From the NCBI GenBank assembly GCA_001414485.1, contig LLEY01000042.1, positions 62,001 to 126,000 of the forward strand: a DNA stretch of 64,000 nt, in the 5' to 3' direction. This document shows positions 33,975 through 45,574 of this stretch, piece by piece. Position 1 is the stretch's first letter; every line of letters starts with the position of its first letter. The notes beneath the pieces are model-generated. The model had not been told where the DNA came from, did not search any database, and saw nothing but the letters and a program-made list of their open reading frames with translations. A program made the position numbers and the translations under genes. The stretch is from Calycina herbarum (lineage: Eukaryota; Ascomycota; Leotiomycetes; Helotiales; Pezizellaceae).

Positions 33975-36326
33975 TCATGGGCTTCCAAAGAAAACATCCG
34001 CCTCGTTCTTGAACATGTCTTCGCCAGCAGAAGTGTTGAAACCATCCTCAAATTTGGTCATGAGAAGATCCGGGTCTTGTTCCAATTGGCTCAATCCATT
34101 GGAACCAGCGGCGGCAAAAGCCTCGAGGAACATCTCATCATCCTGCTCTGAAATGTTGGCCAATGATAAGTTGGGCATTCCTTCGCCATGGTTGGAAGCA
34201 TTGTCAACATCGTAGTAGTGATGGCTAGGAGCAGGAGACGAAGACGACTCGCAAAGGCCAGGTGGCGAATGATATTGGCTGTGTTGGCTACCAGCGGGAG
34301 AGCGAGGCGAAGATGGCAAATGTTCCGATGGTGTCTGGTATCGCTGGTAACTTGAGTGCACGCTATTGGCGGCTGGAGAAGAGGCATTTTGAGCTTCTTG
34401 AGGTGAAATACACTCTCCTGCATTTGGGGACTGCGGCTGCAAGTATTCGAAAGTGGCCTTGTCCGAAACTTGGGAGTTTTGCGGATATTGATAATCACCG
34501 AATAGCTTGTCGTCAAGAATATCAACATCGCTACGCGGCGAGTTGCCCGAAGTGCTGTCTGAGCTCCCTGTTGACGAGCCAGATGACATTCCCTTGTTCT
34601 TGTTGCGTGTTCGTGAGGATTTGTTGAGGCGCTTCTCATCATCTGGGCGAGTCTTGCGAGGACGTCCACGCTTGACTGTCTTCTTCACAACACCTTCAAA
34701 AGCTCCGATACACATTCCTCTTTGTCTATGGCGAGTTAATGCATCGTGTCTTGCAAAGCTGTTGCCGCACTGGCAAGGATATGGCTTAACACCGCTGTGG
34801 ATTTTGGCGTGGCGCTTAAGATCATGTTGGCGAACGAAGCATTTCTTGCAGTGAGGGCACTGGAATTGTCTGTCACCTAGATGAGTTTGCACGTGGGATT
34901 TGATGTTCTCCTTTCGTCCAAAGCGTTTACCACATTCTGGAAACAGGCAAACCCATTTTCCGTCATGGGGATCGGGTCCTTGAATGAAATTGGCAATATC
35001 GTCGATAGTGATACCAGTATCAGTGATTGATTCGTCAACATTGACACTGCATACGGATTCAGAGCGTCGGTGGGATGATTGTGATTGAGGCGAGGGGGAA
35101 ACTAAAACTTGGCTTGTCGCTGATTGTGGCTCCTCGTATGACATTGAAGATGCATTCATGGCCGGAGTGTTTGCGAAGGGATTTCCCTTGATAGTTCGCT
35201 GAGAAATCTCGGGAGACGAGTTATAGGAAACTGCTGGAGATGGGTCTGCTACGACTGGCGAAAATTGCGGGGTCTCATACTGGGGTTCATTCTTCATGAA
35301 TTCAAGATCGAGATTGGACATGTTCATAAAGTTTGCGGTTGGCATTGGAGCAGAATCGAAACTTGTCGCAACTACCATATTTCTAGGTGGGCTTGGAATG
35401 GTCTGCATGGCGTTCATTTCTGCTTCTCTTCGCATGTCCTCGAAAACTCCTCGGGCTCTTTGATTGTTTTTTGGTTTGATTGTCTCCTCCATGGATGTGT
35501 CGTAGGAATCCAGAAATCGTTGGTTCATTTGTTCTTGCTTGATCATTCTATCCTGAGGTGTATCCATTGGAGTAGGTGGGAAATAACCTGGTAAAATTGT
35601 AAGTAAACGTGTATTAATGGTTAGCAGCCCAAACTTACCTGCTACATTCTGATTTGGTGGTGTAATTGGTCTTTGATGGTGGGGTGGTTGAGTAGCCATG
35701 TTCTCAAATTGAGCGACTCTGTCAAGAATACCACCACTGATTCTCCGTCCACTTGATGATCTTCTGCTGCCGCCATTCGAAGGGTTGTTGCTGTTGTCAA
35801 ACTGGGCGGAGAAATCCAAAAATGCAGAAGGGGTCATTGAACCATCCGGAGCGAATATACTGAAGTCGTTGGCCCCCGAAAACGAATTGGGGTCGACATA
35901 ATTTAATTGGTTGATTGGTCCGGTGTATCCATATTGAGCTTGTCCTTGGTTTCCGTAATTGATACATCCGGCATCAAAAGAGTGTCTTTGTGGGGTGACG
36001 GCTGGGGAATTAAGATAATTCTCGTCATTGTTGTCGAGGGCAAAGTGGTGACCCGGGCGTACCAGTCTCTGCTGCTGCGTTTCTCGCACAATATGCTGTT
36101 GTTGTGTCGTTTGATATCCTTGGTTGTTAGTATTACTTACCATTACATCCTGCGGGGGTGTTGGTCGTCGTCGTTGATCGAGACTCATGCCACGTCGATG
36201 TGTGCCATGTCTCTGTATATTTGGCAGGTTGTTTGCCTTCACAGGTTCGAATGCCGTTGGTGTTGAATTTTGTCGTCGGTGTTGTCGTTGGCGGTTGTGA
36301 AGAGCTTTGGTTGGATTGGACAGCAT
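33975..36326 (-). CDS. C2H2 zinc-finger transcription factor, Swi5/Ace2 family
   Basis: Start at the first real ATG (36326), context AGCATT/ATG on the other strand. A 51-nt in-frame intron (35638-35588; GTAAGT donor, GCTAAC branch, CCAG acceptor) gives 766 residues. Three zinc fingers lie at about 438-520: CLFPECGKRFGRKENIKSHV, CPHCKKCFVRQHDLKRHAKI, then an atypical third finger with CQCGNSFARHDALTRHRQ and a final Cys. Two classic fingers followed by a shortened CxC finger is the hallmark of yeast Swi5/Ace2, which drive late-mitotic and cell-separation genes. A basic GRPRKTRP motif (AT-hook-like) follows. The N-terminal two-thirds and the tail are Gln/Asn/Ser/Pro-rich and disordered; the C terminus is acidic (activation-like). 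A further GTAAGT plus ACTAAC pair near 36140-36120 could be a tiny extra intron. The 5' flank is long. Confidence 0.88.
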   Translation of the reverse strand: MLSNPTKALHNRQRQHRRQNSTPTAFEPVKANNLPNIQRHGTHRRGMSLDQRRRPTPPQDVMVSNTNNQGYQTTQQQHIVRETQQQRLVRPGHHFALDNNDENYLNSPAVTPQRHSFDAGCINYGNQGQAQYGYTGPINQLNYVDPNSFSGANDFSIFAPDGSMTPSAFLDFSAQFDNSNNPSNGGSRRSSSGRRISGGILDRVAQFENMATQPPHHQRPITPPNQNVAGKFGLLTINTRLLTILPGYFPPTPMDTPQDRMIKQEQMNQRFLDSYDTSMEETIKPKNNQRARGVFEDMRREAEMNAMQTIPSPPRNMVVATSFDSAPMPTANFMNMSNLDLEFMKNEPQYETPQFSPVVADPSPAVSYNSSPEISQRTIKGNPFANTPAMNASSMSYEEPQSATSQVLVSPSPQSQSSHRRSESVCSVNVDESITDTGITIDDIANFIQGPDPHDGKWVCLFPECGKRFGRKENIKSHVQTHLGDRQFQCPHCKKCFVRQHDLKRHAKIHSGVKPYPCQCGNSFARHDALTRHRQRGMCIGAFEGVVKKTVKRGRPRKTRPDDEKRLNKSSRTRNKNKGMSSGSSTGSSDSTSGNSPRSDVDILDDKLFGDYQYPQNSQVSDKATFEYLQPQSPNAGECISPQEAQNASSPAANSVHSSYQRYQTPSEHLPSSPRSPAGSQHSQYHSPPGLCESSSSPAPSHHYYDVDNASNHGEGMPNLSLANISEQDDEMFLEAFAAAGSNGLSQLEQDPDLLMTKFEDGFNTSAGEDMFKNEADVFFGSP

Positions 36327-37511
36327 TATGAATGCTTGAAGAGTTCGGAAATGTCGTTCGTCGTTGTAAGTATTGCAATTAAGCAAACCTGTTGGTTCCG
36401 AGACTTGGAGAAGTTAGCAGATGATCCATTGTACATTCTCCACCATGGGCGCAATCGCAAAATTCGAGGCATTGAAGGGTTTCGTCGGGAAGAAGAAGTA
36501 TCTGGCGTACCTCACGCAGCGCAAGCCGTTAGGCCGGGCAAAGAGAGATCGTTGGTCCTCTCAGTACAGGTAGACTCGGATCGAGTCTTTCTAGGTTGGA
36601 AAAGGGCCCTCCTCAGGCCTTTGGGCGAGACGGAAAAGGTGGATTAATTGGTTGTCTTCGCGGCCAGAGGAGAGTTGGATAGATGGTAGGTAAAGTGTGT
36701 AAAGGTTTGGAGTGTGGCTTGTTTGTAGATGGTTATGTGGTTTGGTTTGGTTTGGTTTGGGGTAATCGTGAGATTTGGGAAGGGTTTGGATGCGTAAAAG
36801 TAAATAAAGCGTCCGAGGCTGGTTGCTACTGGGTTGCTAGGTGACGACCCCGGCCCTCGTCGTGCGCCAACAAAAGCGGCCATAACCTGGCTCGTGGACA
36901 AGCAGTAATTAGCGACCGTACGAATAACTTGACGCATAAAAATCGCAAAAATGTAAGAAAAATACAAGTAGATGTGGAGGGTTCTAATTAACGATAGAAT
37001 CACGTTTATAGAGTTTTTGTTTGGTTGCGCTGAGTTATAACAATTGCGTGCTGTCTTAGTTCGGCCTATATATTTTGTCCACCATGAATCTGGAATAACC
37101 CGCTTTCGGGTACAATTTGGTATTGCCTCCCTCAGATATTTGGGACAATTGAACTTGATTATTCCAAAGACCTGGGGCAATATTCTATAATTGTCCCAAG
37201 TGTTTAGGGTGATTTTTCAAATTACCCTAGGGGGTTGGAATAATGAGAGGAGGAGGCAGGTACGACCAGAAGTATTCACTGCCGCCTTTACACGCTCATC
37301 TGGAAAACGGAGTATTTATTGGCCGTGACGTCTCCCACCCAACGAACTTGTGCCCAAGCTTCACCAAAAACACCTCGAGGCAATCCAGTCCCAGTGTTCT
37401 GGGCAAAACCTTCCACATCCTTCATCCCGCGCTTAGAGTCCTCTCGACCTCTCCCCTCAAACTACCACCGACGTGGCAGTGGCATAGGTCCACCACATCC
37501 AGACTCTTAAG
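36327..37511. other. Divergent intergenic region, Swi5-like / CBS-PB1 genes
   Basis: 1.18 kb without a supported gene. Contains a (GGTTT)n run near 36736-36760 and, at about 36890-37240, sequence related to the dispersed TAGGGTAA/GGAACAA repeat family seen at 44.7, 46.7 and 50.2 kb. Confidence 0.5.
36890..37240. repeat. Dispersed intergenic repeat, family C, member 1
   Basis: Carries short motifs shared with 44.74-45.25, 46.70-46.79 and 50.20-50.46 kb: TAGGG(T/G)xATT, GGAATAA/GGAACAA, TTGTCCxA and, in reverse, GCTAATTACTGC near TGTCCA. Copies are diverged and boundaries are approximate. Looks like old MITE remnants. Confidence 0.4.
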
Positions 37512-39689
37512 ATGGCTACTAATGGCACTATGCGAGGTACGCCTAGTCGACAGGGTAACCGTGGAAACTTGCCGGCATTCAACAGTCCAGCATCAAATAT
37601 TCCAGTTCCTCGGCCAGCTTTAGATGCACACACCCAAAGCGCCATATCAACAGTCCAAAGCGAAGCAGCTGGATCAACCATGAGCGCCAGTAGGCAAAAA
37701 CAGTCCAAGAGAGATGAGGTAGGATTCCGGCAGCTCTTATCAAATCCTTCTGTGCCAGCCATTTGCGACTCTGGACTAATTTGCATTTTCTTCTAGGCTA
37801 TCCGGAGAAAGATCGAGACGGACCTCAGCAAAAAGAAGCATACAACTGGACGAGCACGCCAGACACGAAAAGCTCCCCCGGGAACCGTTCTCGCCCTTCG
37901 ACCGAGTCAAGCCCTCCAAATCAAGCCAAATACCACTGTCGCCGAGGCCGCACAATTAATGGCAGCGAAAAGAGAGGATTGTGTTTTGGTTACCGACGAT
38001 GACGACCGAATTGCTGGTATTTTTACTGCAAAGGATCTTGCATTCCGAGTGGTGGGCGCTGGTCTGAAAGCTAGCAACGTTATGATTGCCGATATTATGA
38101 CCAAGAATCCTCTCTGTGCCCGAACAGATACGAGTGCTACTGATGCGTTGGATCTTATGGTTCGCAAGGGATTTCGCCATTTGCCTGTCATGGACGAAAA
38201 CCAAGATATTTCTGGTATTTTGGATATCACGAAGTGCTTCTACGACGCCATGGAGAAATTAGAAAGAGCATATAGTTCCTCAAGAAAGTTATACGATGCC
38301 CTTGAAGGCGTTCAATCGGAGCTGGGATCAAGTCAACCACAACAAATTATCCAATATGTGGAGGCACTCCGAATGAAGATGTCTGGACCTACTTTGGAAT
38401 CCGTTCTTGATGGCCGACCCCCGGTTACAGTGAGTGTGCGCACTTCGGTCAAGGAAGCCGCGGCAAAAATGAAGGAACACCACACCACAGCCGTTCTCGT
38501 GCAGGACCAAGATTCCATCACGGGAATTTTTACTAGTAAAGATGTTGTACTACGAGTCATTGCTCCTGGTCTCGATCCCGCCAATTGCAGTGTTGTTCGA
38601 GTGATGACTCCACATCCCGATTTTGCGCCAATGGATATGAGCATTCAAGCAGCACTGAGAAAGATGCATGGTATGTCATGAACTCCGAGTTTGTAGAATC
38701 TTAACTGACTTGTGTTAGATGGACACTATCTGAATCTTCCGGTTATGAACGAGGGTGGTGAAATTGTGGGCATGGTTGATGTCTTAAAATTGACTTATGC
38801 CACTCTTGAACAAATCAACACAATGTCAACTGGCGAGGGTGGAGAGAACCAAGGTCCTGCTTGGAACAAATTCTGGATGTCCCTGGATAACGAAACGGAA
38901 TCCATTATGTCTGGAGATGGAAGCCACCACCATACTAATACCGTAGGAGGTAGATCGTTAATGTCACCCGATATGTCTCGCCATGAGCGTATTGTAGATG
39001 CCAGTGTTGCACCTAACGACTCGGCCTCGCATGTAGGAGACTCCCCACAACACTCAACTGTTTCTCGCCAACCAGAGGTACATCCTGAGGAGGTCCCTTT
39101 CCCATTTAAATTCAAGGCTCCAAGTGGCCGTGTCCATCGGATGCAAGTTGTTGGAAGTAATGGATTGGCAGAGCTCATTGCTGCAGTTATTGCAAAGCTC
39201 GGCTCGGAGGTCGAGGCAGTTGGAGGTGCTGCAACATTCGAGGATGGAAAACTAGGAAGCTCCGGGTTTGCTCTCAGCTATTTGGACGATGATGGAGATA
39301 CCGTATCGATCACCACTGATCAAGATCTTCTCGAAGCCATTCTCCTTGCACGTCAAGGTCACCGTGACAAGGTAGATCTTTTCATTCATGACCCTGAGAA
39401 GCCAGCCATCAGTGCTACAATCGACCCTCAGCCGGTTATGCATCAAGAGCCAAGTCCACCAGCATCGCAGACTATTCGTCAACGAAAGCGTGTTGTCTCC
39501 GAGGACGAAGATGAGAGCGAGGATGAGGTGCCAGTCCGATCCCGGTCGCGAAAGGCCCATTCCAAACCAATTGAGGAACAAGTCATTGCCGGTGTTCCCA
39601 ACGAATTGTTGTTACCTGGTGCGATTGTTACTCTCGCGGTTGTTATTGTTGGTGTGTTTACTTTGACTCGTGTTACGAGCCGTAATTGA
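37512..39689 (+). CDS. CBS and PB1 domain protein with C-terminal membrane anchor (Mug70-like)
   Basis: Three exons: 37512-37718, 37797-38670, 38719-39689; introns of 78 and 48 nt with GACTAAT and ACTGAC branch sites; 683 residues. N-terminal 70 residues are disordered. Two Bateman modules (four CBS repeats) follow at about 105-230 and 270-420 (GIFTAKDLAFRVV, RHLPVMDE, GIFTSKDVVLRVI, LNLPVMNE). A PB1 domain lies at about 485-580 (FPFKFKAPSGRVHR, then the acidic SYLDDDGDTVSITTDQDL, an OPCA-type motif). A short acidic/Ser-rich linker leads to one hydrophobic helix (LLLPGAIVTLAVVIVGVFTL) near the end, so it is probably tail-anchored. The layout equals S. pombe Mug70. CBS pairs usually bind adenine nucleotides and PB1 mediates heterodimers; the partner is unknown. 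Confidence 0.9.
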
Positions 39690-40117
39690 TTAAGGGGGAG
39701 ATACCACGATAGACTTTTTGCTGGAGCGTTGGGATTTTGTTCTTTGTATTTATAAATCTGTACACAACGCACCAGGGCACGTTTTGCGCTGTGACTTACT
39801 TAATAAGATTTATCTGCATATTTATTAAACAATCGTTCCCATATTTGTGACTGACCTCGAGGTGGAAAAGTTCACAGGCTCTCGTTGCTCCGAGGTAAGT
39901 ATCCTAAAGACTCAAAAAAAGTTAGCTCAGATCTTTTGAAACAAGATTTCAGTTGCTTGAGAATTTTTAGGTTCGTGTTTCAAATTGTTATAGGAATTAT
40001 GTACTATTTTATTGTCTCATTGAGTTGACCTACCTGGAAGTCCAGGGGCAAAATCTCATCACGTGGATATTTACTAGCGTGAAATGGAGGAACTGCAGCT
40101 CCAGAAAAGTTGACGCG
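39690..40117. other. Intergenic, no gene seen
   Basis: 3' flank of the CBS-PB1 gene and promoter of the mitochondrial ribosomal gene. Nothing else recognised. Confidence 0.5.
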
Positions 40118-41444
40118 ATGAGACGACATTCAAATCTCGCCGCAACAACCATGATCCTCAGAAATGTAGCTATACGGCATGGTAAGTAGTCCTCCAATTG
40201 ATCCGAGTCCATAAAGCTGATCAATTCTAGGCCACAGGGCTCTGTCCGCCCCTCTTCGAAAATCGTTCCTCCGTACCTTCGCCAACGATACCTTCTCGTC
40301 CGAAACCCAATCAATAGAGCACTCAATTGAGAACCAATTGAAGCAAACACACTCAATCGAAGCGAATATCAACCAATTGCACATAACCAATTCCTTCGTC
40401 CCTCCATCCCTCGCGAGCGAATCTTCGGGAACCGTCAAGGCGAATCATGAATTCAAACGCAATCTCAAGAAACGAACTGGCAAGCTGGGATCAGTGATCG
40501 AAAAGCATTACGAACCACAACAACTTGTTCTCAACCCGCCGAAACCTCAGGATGTCACTTTGGAGCTGTTGATGGCTAGTCAGAGTCACTTGGGGCATGA
40601 TACTAGTTTATGGAATCCGGCGAATCAGAGGTATATTTTTGGCATAAGGCAGGGTGTGCATATCATTTCCTTGGAAGAGACGGCTGCTCATCTGCGGCGG
40701 GCTGCGAAGGTTGTTGAGGGTGTGGCATATCATGGCGGATTAATCCTTTTCGTTGGCACGAGGGCAGGTCAGACATCTTGTGTGGTGAAGGCTGCGCAGA
40801 TGGCTAAGGGGTGCCATTTGTTTGAGAAGTGGATTCCGGGGAGCATCACGAATGGCGATCAGATTCTTGCGAAGTGTAATATTAAGGTTGTGGATAAGGA
40901 CGATGTGGATATTTCTTCGGGCTTCACGAAGAAGATTGAGGAGTGGAAGGCGTTGAAGCCGGATTTGGTGGTGTGTTTGAATCCGTTGGAGAATTATATT
41001 ATGCTGCATGAGTGTGGGTTGAATAATATTCCGACGATTGGGGTTATTGATACGGATGCTGATCCTACTTGGGTCACATATCCTATTCCTGCGAATGACG
41101 ACAGGTTTGTCTTTCCCATCTCTTTACTTTTGCATTTGCTAACCTCCGAAAATAGTCTCCGATGTATCCAAGTCATTGCCGGCGTTCTAGGACGAGCGGG
41201 TGAATCAGGTCAAGCCAAACGACTCGAAGCAGCAGCAAAGGGAAAGGTTACTTGGGAACCACCACAAGGACTAGGCACACCGGAATCAGACAAGGACACA
41301 CTACAGGCAGCTTCAGAGATGAACAGCTTGATTGACCCTCGAGGTACTCTGGATCCTAGAAAATCCTTGAACCCTCCTACGCCAGCAGCGCAGCCTGTGG
41401 CGCCAAAATCTATCACCAGAGAAGAAATCCCGGGTGAGTTGTAG
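40118..41444 (+). CDS. mrp4: Mitochondrial small ribosomal subunit protein uS2m (MRP4)
   Basis: Three exons: 40118-40181, 40231-41104, 41156-41444; introns of 49 and 51 nt (GTAAGT and GTTTGT donors; GCTAAC branch in the second). 408 residues from the first ATG, or 397 from the second in-frame ATG at 40151, which begins MILRNVAIRHGHRALS and looks like a mitochondrial targeting peptide (Arg-rich, no acids). The S2 domain covers about 145-350: LLMASQSHLGHDTSLWNP, IFGIRQGVHIISLEET, GLILFVGTRAG, the PGSITNG turn, PDLVVCLNP and NNIPTIGVIDTDADP. This is the family signature of bacterial RpsB and yeast Mrp4. It acts in mitochondrial translation. The C-terminal 60 residues are a fungal extension, Pro-rich. 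Confidence 0.93.
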
Positions 41445-42180
41445 ATGTAGAAGTTTTATGTATGATATTTGTGTATACTTGCATGGAAGGCGCCTTTAGA
41501 ATGGATTACTTGGGATATCAAAAATTGCTCTCCTCTCCCTTTCGTTCTTCATTCCATTGAAATGGGTAGTTCCCGCTTGTTGGTTGAGTTTTTTTTTTTG
41601 GCTTTGATTAAGTGTTAATGCGGAGCAAGCAAGAGAGACGGACTTTCCTCCATGTACAAGTACATGTGTCGAATCGCTGCACAAAAGCGCAGTGCCACGT
41701 CACCGGAAAGTCCATTTCATGTGCCTCACTCACAGTTACACAGCAGGTAAGCGGTGTAATTAATATAGGGCTGAAGGTGCGACGCGAATTTCGAGAGCAA
41801 GCAACAGGGTATCAAGCTCTAGGTCCTCCTTTTTCCTGGCTTAATGAAAATGGTGAGGAATAGTAGCACAACCTAAGGCTGCAAACATTGCCTCAACTTT
41901 CACACCCAACCAATTTTGCAATCGGCTTATAGCAATAAGGAATCAGAATGCAGCAAGTAGTTCCTTTCCTTTGTTGAATATGGGTCTTAAAAGGAGGCAT
42001 TCCACTTCAAAGCATTTTCAACGGTGAAAGCATCTCTGTATCTTAAATCACGTTATGGTTGGGGAAACCATCAATCAACACTGCTATTGATTCAAGAAAG
42101 ATAGGCCAACCACCTCAAAATTTTGCTCGGATTTTGGAAATGTGATTTCTCATTCTGCATGTTGACCAAGGCAGCAGTTT
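41445..42180. other. Intergenic, no gene seen
   Basis: 3' flank of the uS2m gene; short ORFs without motifs. Confidence 0.45.
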
Positions 42181-42771
42181 ATGCAGAGTGAGATCGCTTG
42201 TGCAATTTCAAAGCCACTATATGACACCAAAGAGAGAGAAAGTCTCCGAGGCTTGGAGCGATGGAAGGTAAGATCAGGCATCCGTGAGGCTGTAGCAAAT
42301 ACTCCGAATCGCGTTTTATTGATCTCTCATCATGACAAAATCTCTGAGAAGCTTAGCGAATCCCAACGAATTTCGGTGAGCTTACTTCCCGGTAGTTATA
42401 AACAACATTACCACCGTCGTATCGAAACTTATATTTTCTCAACTCGAGTGCCGATGTCAATTGAATTTCTTACAATCTGCATCTTCAGCTCACGACTAAA
42501 CCAACTGCCTAAGATGTGCATTCGCTACAACAAACGTTTCGCCCAAGTCCTTCTTCAGAAGTTCTTCAACTTCTTGGGAACCACTGAGCAACTTTCAAGC
42601 ACTGCATCGCCCTCGTTGTCATCTAATACTAGTACGTCGGCACCCACAACTCAAACCACCAAGATCGATCAGAATCGTTCAGTTATTGCACACCCTGAGC
42701 CGAATTTTTGCTGGAGACACAGGACTTATGAGGAGAAGTATGCTGGGTATAGATATGGCAGGATGGCATGA
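42181..42771 (+). CDS. Hypothetical protein, weak model
   Basis: An open frame of 196 codons starting MQSEIACAISKPLYD. The last 85 codons, from an internal ATG at 42514 (MCIRYNKRFAQVLLQKFFNF), look more like a real product: a helical start, a Ser/Thr-rich linker and a C-terminal HPEPNFCWRHRTYEEKYAGY segment. A GTAAGA donor at 42268 and a TTCAG acceptor near 42489 could join an upstream exon to this part. No domain recognised. It may be a small basic protein or a chance ORF. Confidence 0.33.
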   Translation: MQSEIACAISKPLYDTKERESLRGLERWKVRSGIREAVANTPNRVLLISHHDKISEKLSESQRISVSLLPGSYKQHYHRRIETYIFSTRVPMSIEFLTICIFSSRLNQLPKMCIRYNKRFAQVLLQKFFNFLGTTEQLSSTASPSLSSNTSTSAPTTQTTKIDQNRSVIAHPEPNFCWRHRTYEEKYAGYRYGRMA

Positions 42772-43132
42772 AGGACGGAAAGAAATTGTTGAGGAGACGG
42801 ATTTGAAAAACCTTGTGTACTTGCTGGGAAGTTAACCTGTGAGATTGAATTGATGCTGCTTCATGATGTACTCACAGAGGATGATGGAAGGTAAGTTGTT
42901 GCCATTATATCGACTGCTTGCTGAAATGAAACAGGGGTTTCTTTGAATACCCCCGGAATCTACTTCCGATCTTATATGGCTTGCTATGAGATGTTTTCTG
43001 GTCCTAAGAGAAACTTGGATGTTTGGGTTTGTACTTTCAACCACCTCATTGGATTCGTTTTTCTGGTTTCCGCTATATACCCGATAGACTCTATCTGGGT
43101 AAACAACCACAATCCAACCTGTGCCATCATAC
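42772..43132. other. 3' flank of the F-box-like gene
   Basis: An open minus-strand frame (43176-42832) overlaps the end of the F-box-like gene in another phase and contains GTGWIVVVYPDRVYRVYSG; see findings. Otherwise nothing recognised. Confidence 0.35.
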
Positions 43133-44472
43133 TCAATCCCAAGCAGGATCCCAGTCATCTGGGCCCATAATCTCATTCTCGTTCATCCATCGAGTAGCAC
43201 TGAGCACGAAGATATCCCGAGCCATATGGGGGAAGTCGTAGTTTAATAAACGCAACATCCCCCATTCGTATTGCTTGGGTGGATATTTCTCATCAAGTTG
43301 CTCAATAGCAACTCTCATCTGCTCAAGCCTGTCTCTCGATTTATCAACACCCCCTTCTCTTATCACTTCCAGCCCATTCAGGCCTGAGAACTCGATCGCA
43401 GATTGCCACAAATCTTGTCGCCAATACGGCTTGACTTTCTCCCAATAAGGTCCATACTGCAGCCCATATATTCTAGGACTGGAAAAGTGATTCCTCCATC
43501 GACCCTGCTCTGAGAGTGTGTGAAGCTTAATTGCAAGATATCGAGGTCAGTTTGGTTGTTGAAGCTGCAAAACACAACGAATTTGAACGTGCACAGAGAA
43601 TCAAATTGCAAGCGTACCTGGTTTTCACTTTGTGGAGTGAGTCCACCAGGATGTTGGAAATCTTCCCCTATTGCTTGACGAACAGGCTTCCATGCCCTCT
43701 CCCACTTGGGAGATTGGAGAATATGATCAATTGACCCCGCATCACCTAACTTATTCTCCCCGCCCGGAATACTGTCAGGTCGCTCATACGGGCCCACCCG
43801 TTCCGGTGCTGGCATAGGTGGTTCCCCCCAATATCCCATATCCATACACCAACCCGGAACACAATAACGGAGGTAATCAAAGCGCATTTCTGTGCTATGC
43901 CTAGGTAAGTTTAAGGATGGATATATAAAGGCTTCGAAATCATTTGCAAACAGTTCTCCGTAGATGAGAATTTGGTAAGTGGCTCGAACTGGTTCACAAT
44001 CAACCATACTGGCAGCATCGGACACCCACCCTTCCCAGAACTTTGGGGTATTTGCCCAAGTTGGGCCCGCGCATCTATCAATCATATCCGTCAAAGAATT
44101 GATGCCAGAAAACCGACATAGATGTAGGCGACGGATCTCAGGCATGGTTATACCTCCTTTCGAGATACACAGTTCCAACAGGGACTCAAATCCGCCTCTA
44201 AAAGCCCGTTGAAGATCCCGGGAATTTTGCTCGTTTTGTAGTCCCCATGAGCTGATTTGACGAGCTGTGGCCATAATGAGAAAGAATGGATGCGGTTGCA
44301 CAAACGTCGGTGCTGATGTAGCTAGAAGTTTTAGAATGGTATTCGGATTGGTGTAGGAGAAGTTTTCGCGTAATGTTCGACACGTAGAAGAGAGGTTGTT
44401 GAAGTCCTCAATGTTATGAAGGTAAAGAGGAAGTATGAAAAGAAGATCTTTCGGGAGGTTGGTGAGGGTCAT
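43133..44472 (-). CDS. F-box-like protein
   Basis: Two exons, 44472-43618 and 43525-43133, with a 92-nt intron (GTACGC donor, ACTGAC branch, AAG acceptor); 415 residues. The N-terminus (MTLTNLPKDLLFILPLYLHN, then FNNLSSTCRTLRE) is a typical F-box: LPxxLL, a hydrophobic helix and LxxTCR. The rest is a helix-rich, Trp-rich body without LRR, WD or Kelch repeats, as in many lineage-specific Pezizomycotina F-box proteins. F-box proteins bind Skp1 and bring substrates to SCF ubiquitin ligases; the substrate is unknown. The acceptor was chosen because the more obvious TTGCAG site upstream runs into a stop at once, while the AAG site continues YWEKVKPYWRQDLWQSAI in frame. An upstream in-frame GTG is not a start. 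Confidence 0.75.
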
Positions 44473-45574
44473 CCTGGAAGGATTGGACGACAAGACTATA
44501 GAGTCTCGGAACGAATTGAGACGCAATGTACGACGGCGACCACTATTGGCCACTGCCACCTCTATTGACCCTTAAACTAGTTCATGGTAGGTTTGGGTGG
44601 AAAAGGTTGTAGTTGTTAACTTGGATGTATGAATCACACGATGTACGTAATAATCATCCCTGCATGATTGGCCCGAGCCAGCCGCGAAGGACAGTAGTAG
44701 CGGCAGTAACGACACTCTCTTTCTTCTAAAAATTTGACACAATTTGTAATATTAACCTAGATGTTTTGGAACAATCACGCTCAATTGCCCCAAACTGTCT
44801 AGGGTAACGCCAAACTGTACCATAATGTTAGAACAACGTGAGCTGTCTTCGCGAGGAACACCTTCGAGTCCTTGACGCCTGCAATTCCTGGGAGTCCTGA
44901 AATAGGGAACAATCCAGCCTATTTCTCCTCACCCTCGAGATCCTTTTCCCGCAAGAATTACTACTATCTCTGCTGGAGCATCAATGGCCTATATGACGTA
45001 ACACTAACATGACTTTTGTTCCGCCTCTTTTTCTCAAATATTTACTAAATAATGTCAGGTTTAAGATATGACCCCATTTTCAATATTCAGGTCAATTCTT
45101 TACTAGATAGTTAGAACTATAGGAACTTTACTGCTGCAATTTTTGTCCATCATATAACCGGTTACATAAGAACTTCGGTCATTTCTTTCTGTAAACTTGC
45201 TTTACCAAGTATTATTCGAAATAGCTAGGATAATTGAAAGCCTTAATTCAGACGGTTAGAAGAATCAAGAACTTAATCTCTTCTTTCGCTCAAACGTTCT
45301 TAGACAAAAGCAACAATTTTTGGAGTATTTGTGAAGTAATAATAGGAGGGAACCACTTACGTCAAAATTATGGTTGCGACGAGCATTCCACTTTACAACT
45401 TAGTTTCCCTGTTCGGTTAAACGATCGATGAAAATTAGTATAGTTCTCCCGAAATCTTCCTTAGCCAGAAGTCCGTCAGATTCGTAGCGTGCCAAAGTTG
45501 GGTATTTAAGCAAAATCATCTCCCTTTATCTCTCACCCCCTCCAACCTTCTACTTCCACATCGATACCGTAAAA
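44473..45574. other. Intergenic region carrying family C repeat remnants
   Basis: 1.1 kb with no supported gene; see the repeat entry at 44740-45250. Confidence 0.45.
44740..45250. repeat. Dispersed intergenic repeat, family C, member 2
   Basis: Contains TTTTGGAACAA, TGTCTAGGGTAA and TTAGAACAACG, and later GATAGTTAGAAC ... TTTACTGC ... TGTCCATC ... ACATAA. The same order of motifs recurs at 50.20-50.46 kb in the same orientation. Diverged; limits approximate. Confidence 0.45.

Noticed and set aside
36120..36145. GTAAGT and ACTAAC pair inside the Swi5-like gene as an extra intron
   Set aside because: The frame is open throughout and the resulting intron would be about 46 nt or less with a poor acceptor; kept as a note only.
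36644..37180. 178-codon minus-strand ORF upstream of the Swi5-like gene
   Set aside because: Thr/Pro/Asn low-complexity from the GGTTT run and family C repeat; no start context or motif; more likely leader and promoter sequence.
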